Source: Sinotaia quadrata
Taxonomy: Eukaryota; Mollusca; Gastropoda; Architaenioglossa; Viviparidae
Assembly (NCBI GenBank): GCA_028829895.1
Contig: CM054179.1
Span: 111,083,375-111,147,374, forward strand
Direction of reading: 5' to 3'
DNA: 64,000 bases
In this document: positions 39,101 through 48,759 of the stretch, piece after piece
Position numbering within the stretch: position 1 is the stretch's first letter
Layout of the letters: each line of letters opens with the position of its first letter
Notes under the pieces: generated by a model
What the model saw: the letters and a program-made list of their open reading frames with translations, nothing else
What the model was told of the DNA's origin: nothing
The model's database searches: none
Translations under genes and position numbers: made by a program

Positions 39101-42100
39101 CGGGCAGCATTTTAGAAAAAATTGACAGCCCTAGTTATTAATATGTTTAGTGTTTTATTATTGAGGCATAGTGTTAACTAGGCAATTTGCATATTTAGTG
39201 ATTAACTATTTAAGCAATAATTTTAGTAAGTAGTTTGTATATATTTAGTGGTTTGCTAAGAACACATGAATATTTATAAGGTGTTAGGTGTCCATGTATG
39301 TTTAATTGATAATTTATATGTTTAATAGTTTTACCCAGTACACGTTTCTTAAATTTTGCAGGAGAACATAAGCATCAACAGAGTATATGAAATGACAGTA
39401 ACTGGTCTGAGACCCAGCACATCTTACAACTTTCGTGTTGTTGCTGCTAATAAAATGGGCAAGTCATCATCAGAAGGTGTGATGGCCACAACTACAGAAG
39501 GTTTGCCAAGCAGTCTGATTCTTGTTATACTATTGTGATTCTTGATAATACCATTGTGATTCTCGATAATACCATTGGGATTCTTTGATAATACTGCTGG
39601 GATTCTTGATAATATCATTGGGATTCTTGATAATACTGCTGGGATTCTTGATTAATACCATTGGGATTCTTGATAATACTGCTGGGATTCTTGATAATAC
39701 CATTGGGATTCTTTGATAATACCATTGGGATTCTTTGATAATACCATTGGGATTCTTGATAATACCATTGGGATTCTTGATAATACTATTGGGATTCTTG
39801 ATAATACCATTGGGATTCTTGATAATACTATTGGGATTCTTGATAATACCATTGGGATTCTTGATAATACTATTGGGATTCTTGATAATACTGCTGGGAT
39901 TCTTGATAATACCATTGGGATTCTTGATAATACCATTGGGATTCTTGATAATACTATTGGGATTCTTGATAATACTGCTGGGATTCTTGATAATACTGCT
40001 GGGATTCTTGATAATACCATTGGGATTCTTGATAATACTGCTGGGATTCTTGATAATACTGCTGGGATTCTTGATAATACCGCTGGGATTCTTGATAATA
40101 CCATTGGGATTCTTGCTACCAGCCTGGGCTCTGTAAGACATCCTACCTACTCTCCTGTTTGTTGCTGGGTGGGGAAAGGGGATAACATTACACCCTGAAA
40201 TGGGCATGTTTTCCTACTGATTTCATTACAAGGCTTTGGATTTCCAATTCTGTCATTTGCTTCTTATATTTTTGTGACTGGTAATATATAAATTTGCATT
40301 TTTTATTTACCCCAAGAACATTTTATATATGCAAGTATATGAAACCTCTTATAATATGAGATTCATATTGGAAATTGTCTTATTTTTGCTGAATTTGCCT
40401 CCTCTTCTGGTGAACTCATTAGAAATAATCAAGTCTGTCTTTTATTTTATCTGCATCTGTCTCTTCTGGTGATCTTATTAAAAAGAATCTTGTCTGTATT
40501 TTATTTTAGCTGCATCTACATCTGCATCTGTCTCCGGTAAAATTGCTGCTGGCATAATAGTAGGAACTCTCATACTTGTTGCACTTATAGTTGGAGTTTT
40601 CTTTGTCAGGAAAAGAAAATGTGAGTATTAAAAATTAATTAGAAAATTTTAAGCAGATCAAATGAACATTTCTTGTGAGAAATGACTAAACATTTCTGCT
40701 GCTTACTCCATTATTTTGGGAGTTTTGTTTGTTTTGCTTTATGATGTTTATATGCTCATTCGTCAATATCCAAACTAAATAGGTTCTGGGAGAAATATTT
40801 TGTTAATGTTAAAAATTTTACATTTACAATAAATTTTCCATTACTTTATCATAAATGTTTCTATGTTCATGATGTCAAAAAAAATTACTCTAAGTTTTTC
40901 ATGATGCCACAGTGTTTTGAATTAAAAAAATATATAAAAGTTGTATACTCTGTATGCATCTATTCACCCTATTTATAGTTTACAGTTAATGAAATGTAGT
41001 TAATTTTTTTACAACTAATTCCTATAATCAGGATGCAGGCATACTAGTAGACATCTTGTTTTAATTAATTTATATTTTCTTGGCTTAAGGAATATGTAAT
41101 GCTTTCTTGGAACATCTTAATATTCAATTTCGCTCATACCTATGAAATAAAGTTTTGTTTGTCAGAATGCATGTGTAGTAAATAATTAGCAATGAAGCTT
41201 CTGAATTGTAAAGATATACTTCAAATTTTTTATGTAGCCAGTGGCAGCTAGTAGCCAATTTAAATTGTAGTTGGCTCCAGCCCCCATTATTGTTATTTAT
41301 TAACCTCTAACATTTCATATTTGTTTTACAATATTCAGATAAAAATCTCCAAAACTTAATGGATGCTAGAGCAGATTAAATAAAGAGACTTCTTCCCTTG
41401 AATATAATCCACATTTAACTTCATATATTTTTTTACTACCGATACATATTTGGACATTGCTGTGTTTGGTACATGGACTACAAATGTGTTTAAGAATTGT
41501 TTACAAGGCTATCATTTCAGTGTTTTGTTATTGTCTGTGCATAGACAAAAAAATGTACATAGATAGATAGATTGATATATATAAATATATGTGTGTAAGA
41601 AATATTTTCATGGATATCATTTCAGGCCAGAAAAATCCAGATCATGCACAGTGAGTATTTACTTCAGTACATTTGTAATTTCAGGTGTTTAGCTAGTCAA
41701 ATTAACATATCATAGACAGTTATTTTTATGTTAACCTTAAATTTTAAAATCAGACTATGAAATCATGGGAACCTTAAAGACATCCTATAAAATGTTATTG
41801 TTTTAATTAACATTCGTTTATCTGTTTAATGTTCATCTGGTCAATTATAGATTGGTAGTCTTGAGACAACTTAATTTTGTTGCCATCGGTAGAAGTGAAC
41901 CCATCATATCATTGTTTACTCACACAGAACCACTTGCCCTTGTCAATAATGTCATGTCGATGACCATCAGCTCACGACAGGAATAAGGTGTGTGCTTCGA
42001 AGTGAACATGAGGATTGGTTCAGCAGAAAATCATGACATTAAAAAAAGGCATTACAATAGATAACTGTATCTCTCTGTAGTCGCTGATAATGAACATTAA

Positions 42101-44466
42101 AACTTTGTGGCAACAGCAATAGACGACTCTTACAATTTTACATCATTAAACATTAGCTACACACTAATTTATACGTTACAAAATTCTTGTCATGGAGAAA
42201 TATTTACAAATGAGACAATAATATATCCATTTCCATATTTACATGAATCTCAATAGATACAACCATAATCAGTAAATTGTTTACATTAAATTCGCATTGA
42301 ATGATTATCTCAATCTCCCATTTAGTTTTATTTGCTATAAAAGGTTTTACAATGAATAAAGTATAGCGCACACCAAGTGCTTATCTCCATCATCTATACA
42401 TACTGCATGAATTATTACTAGCACCACACAACCTTTTCTGGAAGAGATAAGCATTAGTTTCATACAACAATCATTAGTAAAAATATATGAATATTTTACA
42501 CAACATTCTAATCAATAATATATAATAATAATTTCTGAGAAGTCAGTATATTAACCTCTCTGTAATGGGCAAACCTTTTTCTTATACATGCAGATTTTGA
42601 CCCTTTAAGAATGATGCAGGAGCAGTGCGTGATGATATGCATGTTTATTGGCTGTATATATGTGACTGACTCTGGGTCACACTACTAGTTCTCTCGTGTC
42701 ATTGATCAGAACACAAACATCCATATAAGGGCATCCTGTATCCTGTCAGCATTCACCCACTCGTACTGTCATCCTTCCCCCTTCTATACATTTCCACTGT
42801 CCACACATGATCAATGAACTTGACCTCAATCCTTTACTGCATGTAGCATATGTGGGTATGGCAGATTGCATAATTGGCCATGCGGAAGTCAGCCGTAACT
42901 TGTAACTATCAATTATTGATTATTAATATAGAAAAAGAAATAATAGAAAACAAAGAGCATCATTTTCCCCATGGTTTGACCATCACAAACTATATAATGA
43001 TTTTAGTCATTATTCAAGTTTGGTATTGAGTAATATATATATAATACTAATAATATTATAATACTTTTAGTCATTATTCAAGAGAGTTTTGTATTGACTG
43101 ATAATTATGATTGTTGTGTGGTAATGACTGACAAGTACTGTTACAGGGAACCCATGTTGAAGAAGAGCAAACCTTATGGAAACACATCCACAGTAAAAGA
43201 TGACAAGCCTGCACAAAAGGAGACAAATATAAATAAACAAAGTCTGTCTGACAGAGGTACTTGAAAATTTTACACTAATGAAGAAGATTCAGATTTAATC
43301 TGATTTGTATGAACTCCAGAATTGATGACATATTTATCATTATGCGTTTACTCCCTAGAGTATGATAGGTAACAATTTATCTGGTGTTGAGCTTTAGAGT
43401 CTACTGATTTCTCTTCTGCATTTTTTACTAGTTCAGATTGTTTTCTTCCCATTGCTGGCAATTTTGCATCCTGAATGGTTGAGGCAGTGGTGAGCAGTAT
43501 ACCTGGTCCAAAATGAGCTATGATATGTTGGCTAAGGAATGGTTGTAATATAACAGCCCCAGTATAATTGGGAGGTGGAGAGACGAGAGAATTGCATGTC
43601 AAGCACAGTCAACATGTTTAAACAGAGAAGTGGTTTTAATTACGAATTACTGAGGAAAGATTTCATTTGGTCAGCAACAATGATGGCATGTTGCTTAATG
43701 CTTTGTCAGTGATGATTATTAAACATTACCTTTGTTAACCCTCACAGCATTGCTTAAAGCTAGTAACAGTTTGTTACAACCACCAAAATAATTTTGGAGG
43801 TGAATAGATTGTAATAATTTTCACTTTTGTATTTCAACAAATATATAATAATATCTTTGGAAATGTAATATGGCATAATTATCCTGCCTCTTATGCAAAT
43901 GTACTGTAAAATGTCTGTTTCTAATTTCAGATAACATTTATGAGAATGTGTCAAAACTTGGGACTGTATCCTCGGCAGCACCTGTTGAGAAGCAAAAGGT
44001 GTTTATCATAATAAAAATTTGTTTCCAATTAAAAACTCAATACACTAACTACAAAACACACACACACACACACACACATACACAAATATATAAAACATTG
44101 ATATGTATAATATAGTTTAATTGCTTCACATATTTCTAATGCATAAGTTCTGGCCTAGGAGGCTAGAGACATTTGAGAGAAACAGAGCAAAGTTTTACAA
44201 TATTTTTGCATGCTTGACAGAACCGGGATGGACTGATATATGCTGAACTAGACCTGACAGAGCCTAGTACTGACCGAGCTACTCCAGTTCGAAAGGACCA
44301 AGTCAGATATGAAGCCATTGACTTTACACGTAGTGCATCAGGTGCTGAGACTGCAGTTCAAGATGGACAGGACCCAGTCATCTATGAAGGTGTTATCTTT
44401 ACACGTGGCGCACCAGTTGAGATTGGAAGTGTGAGGAGGTCTTTAGACAAAATACAAGATCAGTAA
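20979..44466 (+). CDS. Ig/FN3 type I transmembrane receptor with ITIM-like cytoplasmic tail
   Basis: Fifteen exons: 20979-21030, 23935-24270, 25422-25712, 27835-27962, 28816-28963, 29668-30027, 32414-32499, 34305-34551, 36126-36289, 39362-39500, 40510-40620, 41626-41650, 43147-43256, 43931-43998, 44221-44466. All borders are GT-AG and all phases agree, giving 836 residues. Domains: signal peptide 1-17; Ig1 18-130; Ig2 130-227 (Cys pair); Ig3 227-319 (C-W-C, ending GTYMCVASN); Ig4 319-439 (C-W-C); degenerate Ig5 439-550; FN3 550-651 (starts GPPKQPANLTV, has VTGLRPSTSYNFRV); TM 662-683; stop-transfer RKRK; tail to 836 with tyrosines 706, 736, 762, 785 and 810. Most Ig domains are bounded by phase-1 introns. 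The build recalls vertebrate CD22/Siglec- or nephrin-like proteins but I do not identify an orthologue. Exon 5's donor (GTTGGT) is weak. Confidence 0.88.
21031..23934 (+). other. Intron 1 of Ig-receptor gene
   Basis: 2.9 kb of AT-rich sequence. It contains one 74-bp tandem duplication (listed) and a short CACA-rich tract near 22600. No other structure is visible. Confidence 0.6.
21428..21575. repeat. 74-bp tandem duplication
   Basis: Two adjacent copies beginning CTTTTTCTCAAGGAAAAATT, nearly identical (one C/T difference near the end). Intronic. Confidence 0.92.
24379..24453. repeat. (TATC)n-(TA)n microsatellite
   Basis: Five TATC units pass into about 25 TA units. Located in intron 2, about 110 bp downstream of exon 2. 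The rest of that intron (to 25421) shows nothing recognisable. Confidence 0.95.
25713..27834 (+). other. Intron 3 of Ig-receptor gene with less AT-rich block
   Basis: The stretch 26150-26960 has noticeably higher GC, a TATTTAAG string and several runs such as CACTCAGTTGGATGGC, unlike the flanks. It could be an old repeat or solo LTR, but no terminal repeats or coding frame could be established. The remainder is unremarkable. Confidence 0.35.
30145..30625. mobile_element. Foldback (long inverted-repeat) element
   Basis: Left arm from about 30150 (TCTTTTAGTTCCCAGGGCAC) is the inverted copy of the right end near 30625 (GTGCCCTGGTAACTAAAAGA). The homology continues inward through ATTGGTCTCTGTGTGCAC and GCCAATCCTGCCACTACGTG, matched on the right by inverted forms at 30360-30430. 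The right arm carries about 130 bp extra (30440-30565). No coding frame; it lies in intron 6. Consistent with a MITE-like palindromic element; the target duplication was not resolved. Confidence 0.75.
30758..30985. repeat. 35-bp-period tandem repeat, about 6 copies
   Basis: The unit contains CAACAAGTAGTATTGTGGGT followed by TTTTAAAGTACCATT, with substitutions increasing to the edges. Intron 6. Confidence 0.9.
31885..32362. repeat. 36-bp-period minisatellite, about 13 copies
   Basis: The unit reads AATAACTTCTGAATGAAATT then GTTAATATTGGCCTAT. Because the period is a multiple of three, a 126-codon frame opens on the minus strand; it is an artefact. The array ends about 50 bp before the acceptor of exon 7. 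Confidence 0.95.
32890..34060. repeat. Unclassified interspersed repeat, copy X
   Basis: It shares a colinear series of blocks with 53757-54775 and, in part, 53215-53755: TCCCCATCCACC, AATAAATTTATTAAATCAA, AAGTGATTA, GTGCCCAAGGTCA, and a terminal AAATAGGGATAGTCAAATTT. Copies are diverged and in the same orientation. A (CA)n(TA)n tract at 33132-33205 interrupts this copy. No coding frame. It lies in intron 7, ending about 245 bp before exon 8. Confidence 0.7.
33132..33212. repeat. (CA)n-(TA)n microsatellite
   Basis: About 20 CA units followed by TA units and a short second CA run. Confidence 0.95.
35560..36125 (+). repeat. Tandem array derived from the FN3 exon acceptor
   Basis: About ten units of 50-60 bp precede FN3 exon 9. 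Each resembles the acceptor plus the first 30 bases of the exon: TGTATGTACTTATAG then GTCCTCCCAAACAACC and ATTCTGACTGT. Units at 35571, 35681, 35790 and 36061 keep an intact AG before GT(C/T)CTCC; others have decayed. The open frame across them repeats SKQPLILTVKVCVYVH, echoing GPPKQPANLTVV. The real acceptor is the last unit, at 36125. Confidence 0.88.
36600..37060. repeat. Degenerate 60-70-bp tandem repeat
   Basis: Recurring blocks such as AGAATTACAAATCATTATT and AAATTTCAAATCA, separated by variable AT-rich sequence. Intron 9. Confidence 0.65.
37720..38036. repeat. 64-67-bp tandem repeat, about 5 copies
   Basis: The unit contains TTTGGTTTACAGTGCCAGCA followed by TGGTCTTCTGCACTGTGACTT and a pyrimidine/AT tail. 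Each copy carries an acceptor-like TTTACAG. Homology to a real exon was not seen. The remaining 1.3 kb of intron 9 up to exon 10 is featureless. Confidence 0.9.
39525..40121. repeat. 21-bp minisatellite, about 28 copies, beside exon 10 donor
   Basis: The unit is ATTCTTGATAATACCATTGG plus G, with variants ACCATT, ACTATT and ACTGCT. The period is divisible by three, so both strands show long open frames (up to 225 codons); these are artefacts. The array starts only about 25 bp after the donor of FN3 exon 10. Frame read-through from exon 10 hits a stop at 39536-39538, so retention would truncate the receptor before the membrane helix. Confidence 0.97.
40510..40620 (+). CDS. Ig-receptor exon 11: transmembrane helix
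   Basis: Encodes a Ser/Ala stalk, then IAAGIIVGTLILVALIVGVF and FV, then RKRK. The 22-residue hydrophobic run with basic cytoplasmic flank gives type I topology. Symmetrical phase 1-1, so skipping would yield an in-frame secreted form that keeps the tail. Confidence 0.9.
40621..43146 (+). other. Introns 11 and 12 around micro-exon
   Basis: Two introns flank the 25-nt exon at 41626-41650. The block 41880-42900 is less AT-rich than its flanks and may contain an old repeat, but no termini or frame could be defined. Confidence 0.4.
41626..41650 (+). CDS. Ig-receptor exon 12: 25-nt micro-exon
   Basis: Bounded by TTTCAG and GTGAGT, it codes CQKNPDHA and two bases of a Gln codon. It is not a multiple of three, so it sets the reading frame of the entire downstream tail. 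Confidence 0.78.
43931..44466 (+). CDS. Ig-receptor exons 14-15: tyrosine-motif tail
   Basis: Exon 14 (43931-43998) gives DNIYENVSKL, with a YxN site at Tyr736. Exon 15 (44221-44466) gives GLIYAELDL (Tyr762), DQVRYEAIDF (Tyr785) and DPVIYEGVIF (Tyr810). The last three fit the ITIM consensus (V/I/L)xYxx(L/I/V), spaced 23 and 25 residues. The two final motifs sit in a repeated VxYExxxFTR context, suggesting internal duplication. By analogy with known families, ITIM pairs recruit SHP-type SH2 phosphatases and YxN recruits Grb2-type adaptors; binding here is inferred. Exon 14-15 intron holds a (CA)n tract at 44058-44079. Confidence 0.88.
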
Positions 44467-44559
44467 ATATTTTAGTGCACTTTATGAACTGTGCAAGGGT
44501 GTGGCAGCATAAAAACATAACAAGAAATAGAGAAAGAGTGGATAATTGTTACAGACTAA

Positions 44560-45130
44560 CAATTTAGAGATTTTTTCCCAATTGACATTGCTGACTTACA
44601 GATTGCATATTTTTGCCAGTTAAACAGCTCAGACTGTCAGACTGCATATTTCTCCAGTTGACATTACTGAGTGCAGACTTATAAGATTGAAAATTTGTCA
44701 TCAGTCTAGAGCACAAAAAAACAAACTGGAAATTTATCTCAGATTGACTTTTTTGCCACTTGACAGTGCAAACTAACAGATTGGAGATGCAGTCATTTGA
44801 CAATACAAACTAACAGATTGGAGATGCAGCCATTTGACAATATAGACTACAGATTAAAGATATAGCCATTTGACAGTACAAACTAACAGATTGGAAATTT
44901 ACCCAACTGACATTGCTGAGTGTAGACTGAAAAAACTGGAGATTTGTCAGTCATGAGTACAGACCAAAAGAGTGGAATTTTGCAGTGTTGAAAATGCAGG
45001 CTAATAAACTTGGATCTTTGCTAGTTGACAATGCAGACTGATAAATTTAAGATATGACAGTTGACATTACAGACTTGGCAGATTGAGCTTTTTGCCAGTT
45101 GATATTCAGACTAATAGACTAGAAATTAAT
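44560..45130. repeat. Degenerate about 40-bp tandem repeat in Ig-receptor 3' region
   Basis: Recurring TTGACA(G/A)T.CA.ACTAACAGATTGGA blocks begin about 95 bp after the receptor stop codon. They probably lie in the 3' UTR, since the next polyadenylation signal seen is at 45226. Confidence 0.8.
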
Positions 45131-45225
45131 CATTCACTAATGTGAGTACACAAATCTCTTCACACATTGGAGACATTCTACTGAGCCACAAAATAGAAGA
45201 CACTAAGAAAGATTCCATTTGCAAA

Positions 45226-45239
45226 AATAAACGTTTATT
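45226..45239. terminator. Palindromic polyadenylation signal usable on both strands
   Basis: AATAAACGTTTATT is a perfect 14-bp palindrome presenting AATAAA on both strands. It lies 760 bp after the Ig-receptor stop (plus) and 290 bp after the stop of the orphan minus-strand exon at 45529. It could end both convergent transcripts. No transcript evidence is available. Confidence 0.5.
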
Positions 45240-45528
45240 GATCCTTTGAATGTACTAACATTTTAATAATTCTTCTCAGCCCTTGCTCAGTCTTATTAAA
45301 TTAAATTTTTCGTGGGCATTTGAGGCTTGTTCAGTCCACTTAAATCAAATTTGTTATGGATATTTGAGGAGTGAGTGAACAAAGTTGTTAATCGGTGATT
45401 CTTTTAATATTATTTTTGACATTCCCCAGCAGATGTAATGGTCTGGTGACTTAGATGATGTTTTGAACTCAGAGAAAAATTAAAATTACATTTGATGTTT
45501 TCTGTAATACCGTGTTTTTAAAAAAAAA

Positions 45529-45787
45529 TTAAATCCTAGCTTTGCACTCAGTAGCACAGTCCTGAAAGAAATGCAATCTGATGCCAGTAGAATTCACAAG
45601 AATTTTCTTATTACATGTTTCAAACCCCCACATCCTATTTTCTGGTGTCGACCAAATTGACTGGTACATCTGGCAGCTTGTTTTATAAGATCCCACAGCA
45701 AAGTACAGTATAAAATAATTTCCTTTAGAAAACTTATTTCCAAATTTATGGTGACAAAGCTTAGTCATCTCATCTGCAGTTTCCATC
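45529..45787 (-). CDS. Orphan Cys-rich terminal exon, unidentified
   Basis: After an acceptor CCTTTTTTATGCAG the minus frame reads METADEMTKLCHHKFGNKF, YKTSCQMYQSIW, GFETCNKKILVNSTG and ends FFQDCATECKARI before TAA. Five spaced cysteines and a possible N-glycosylation site suggest the end of a secreted or extracellular domain. The frame stays open upstream of the acceptor (HGCPFLCR) and would also suit an unspliced ORF. No partner exon to the right could be identified, so it may be a lone remnant. Convergent with the Ig-receptor gene. Confidence 0.5.
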
Positions 45788-46079
45788 CTGCATAAAAAAG
45801 GACATCCATGATCAAATTCAAGTGTAATGAGTTCTAGGAGTTTAACACTCTGCATCAGAGGCAGGCATGAATAGTGTGCTCCTTTGTTTGGGTTTTAATT
45901 TCTTTTAGATGAGAGATAGTTTGTGTATTTGTGCTTTAATATTTGTATATTTAGAAAATGTCTATACTCTTCATACAATGCAATACTGTATATTGAGTTT
46001 TATATGTCTGATTGTTTCTTTTCTTGCAAAATGTCCTGTAGTCTATATTCATTGCTGTACTTCAGCTCTGAGTTTTTGT

Positions 46080-46730
46080 GTCTGTGTATTTGTATACCTG
46101 GGAAATGTCTAATAATGTACTTAATAGTACTATACTTTATATTGGAGCTGTGTGTGTGTGTGTGTGTGTGTGTTTGTGTATGGTGCATGCGTGCATATGT
46201 GGAAGATGTCTGTACTCTCTGCAACTGAGCTATACTATATATGTTGAAGTGTTAACTGTTATGTGTGTCTGTGTGTTTGTTTATTTGGAAGATGTCTGCA
46301 TTCAGAATACAGTACTATATTGTGGTGTGTTTGTGTACTTAGATGTCTGTATTCAGCATACAGTACTTTACTGTATATTTGGAGTGTTGTGATTGTGTGT
46401 TTGTATACTTAGATGTCTGTATTCTGCATACAGTACTCTATACTGTATATTGGAGTGGTGCTATACTGTATATTGGACTTTTAGATTGTGTATGCGTGTT
46501 TTATATTTGGAAGCTGTCTAGTTTGTATACAAAAATAGACTGTATATTTCACTTTTATATATCTGTGGAAGATATTTATACTTCGAATACAAAGTCTTAC
46601 ACTATATTTCAGTTTTATATGTTTGTATTCTCAGACGTCTGTACTCATTAACAAAGATGTATTGTATATTTGAGTATGTGTTTGTGTATTTGTCAGATGT
46701 CTGTACTCTGTAACAATGCTATATTGTCTT
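46080..46730. repeat. Degenerate tandem repeat with GT-rich cores
   Basis: Blocks such as GATGTCTGTACTCTGCATA, ACAGTACTATA and GTGTGTTTGTATACTT recur every 60-110 bp, with a (GT)n run at 46149-46177. ORFs through this region are repeat artefacts. Confidence 0.75.
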
Positions 46731-47734
46731 CCTCTATATGGCATTTTTATAAGGAACTACATGTAATAAGAAGTTGAAATAATGATAAGTAACTTACTTT
46801 TATATTATATTATATTATTTGACATGAACAAAACTTCAGCTCTGCTTTCAATGCAGAAATGACTACATGTATTTTTATTATTAAAGGTATTGTTAAGGTG
46901 AAATCATTTTATGAACCTGTGTACTGTTTAACTTCTGAACCAGTAAAGTAATATATGAAGTTCTGTAGATTTCCTATTTTGTCGTAACTACTGCAAAAGC
47001 TAAAAGTGTTTGACTGTTTACAATATAAGGATATTTTCATTTTGAATAAGAGTTTGTTTAATTTGCATTTATGCTAAACACTAAAAGTATATGACTTGGG
47101 AAATGTTCAGATATATTTTATTTCACACAGTTTTATTTACATTTGTGAAAAGAGTGAACATACTCTTTAAAGTGAATAATTTTATTCTTTTGTGCACTTG
47201 GCATTGCCATGGCTGGCTTGCATTTTAGTATAAACACTTGTTGACAACACCTCAGCTTTACAAGGGTTGTTACACATTACATATTGTAACTTTTTCTTCT
47301 TATGTTATACATATTGTAATATGTGCAAAGTTGCCTTATAAAAATGAAAACTGCCTTTAAATAGGAAAAATAGTTTTTATCAGTATTATTTAACCCCTTA
47401 ATGTATTTACCAGAAAATTTACCTGGATGTTTATTATTGCATGGGAGTGGTATTATAAATATATCCAGTACTTTTATCATTTTTATGGTTTTGTTTATTT
47501 TAAATGAGCCAGACATGAGACTTATTTTAGTTTCATTTGCAGATGTAGCTAGTTCTCTTATGTCATTCATTTAAATAATTCAGATTTTATTATCATATGA
47601 GGAAGAATTTTTTGTTGCCTATCTAAGCAGTTTGGTTGCATAGTTTTAAAAGTAGTGAGTACAGAATTTCCTTAAATACTTGCATATTGAAGACTGTTAA
47701 TGTTTATCGACCTATATCAGTATTGCAGCAGCAG

Positions 47735-48058
47735 GGTAACTGGATAGTCACAGTATCAAGATGATGGGGTAGTTGCAAGGTGATGGGGTAGTTGCAGTAT
47801 CAAAATAATGGGGTAGTTGCAGTATCAAGATGATGAGGTAGTTGCAAGGTGATGGGGTAGTTGCAGTAACAAGATGATGAGGTAGTTGCAGTATCAAGAT
47901 GATGGGGTAGTTGTAGTTGCAAGATGATGGGGTAGTTGCAGTAACAAGATGATGGGGTAATCACAGTAACAAGATGATGGGGTAGTCGCAGTATCAAGAT
48001 GATGGGGTAGTTGCAACAACAGGACGAGGGGGTAGCTGCAGTAACAGAGTGGATGGAT
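47735..48058. repeat. About 25-bp minisatellite, about 12 copies
   Basis: The unit is AAGATGATGGGGTAGTTGCA plus GTATC with insertions. It ends immediately before the coding-looking segment at 48061. Confidence 0.92.
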
Positions 48059-48060
48059 AG

Positions 48061-48276
48061 TTGAAACTTAGTGCCATAAACGAGCAGGATTTTTTTTCGT
48101 TCTTAAACCCGTTTGTTGTTAATGCCAGCCACAAGCACACTCCTTCAGACTTGACACTGGGGACAGTAGAGAAGGGTCAGGGTCATGATCATTGGGAAGT
48201 CACTCTGCCAATTTTCATGAAAATCAGTGTTTGGTTGCTTCTATTTTTCATTCTGTTTGGGTTGTTGGCAAAGTAA
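48061..48276 (+). CDS. Orphan exon ending in a membrane helix, unidentified
   Basis: An open frame after several possible acceptors (GATAG, CTTAG, GAGCAG at 48060-48090) reads INEQDFFSFLNPFVVNASHK, SDLTLGTVEKGQGHDHWEV and ends IFMKISVWLLLFFILFGLLA-K before TAA. The polar-to-hydrophobic layout looks like the C-terminal end of a type I or tail-anchored membrane protein. There is no ATG start and no upstream partner exon was recognised, so it may be a terminal exon of an unseen gene or a displaced fragment. Confidence 0.45.
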   Translation: MKLSAINEQDFFSFLNPFVVNASHKHTPSDLTLGTVEKGQGHDHWEVTLPIFMKISVWLLLFFILFGLLAK

Positions 48277-48759
48277 ACTCAGTCAACCTCTGGGAAGGCC
48301 TTTAAAGAAGTAAAATATTTTATGAAGGTAAAAATTAGTTATTGACGCCATGTGATTTACCAGATCTGAGTAACAAATTGCATATGCACTTGTAAAACAA
48401 ACTTAATTTTCAGTAAATGAGAAATCACATCACTCATTATTTATTTTAGAATGAAGTAAGCTCATATAGTTTGAAACAGTACATTTATTTTTATTACTAT
48501 TGGAAAAGCTTATCTCTTTGGCTCACTAATTTTAAATCTGTCAACCATACTCACTTGTGTTGTTGTTTAGTGCCTGTATGAAGACTTCATTTACCTTTCT
48601 CATGTAAAACATGCTGTGTATGCATTTCAGCTTATGCAGCAAAGTCATCAATCATTGGCTATCATATGTCATCTTAGAAATGGCAGTCTGCTTTTTTTTA
48701 TTTACAACTATATTTATTAAAGCTCCAGTTTCTTTAGTTTGGAAATGTCAACCCTAACC

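Noticed and set aside
39530..40207. Long ORFs of 133-225 codons on both strands
   Set aside because: They are created by a 21-bp repeat whose period is divisible by three and lack any non-repeat coding content.
43348..43602. 84-codon minus-strand ORF within receptor intron 13
   Set aside because: Looks somewhat protein-like (GRKQSELVKNAEEK) but has no start, splice or family support; may be an old element fragment.
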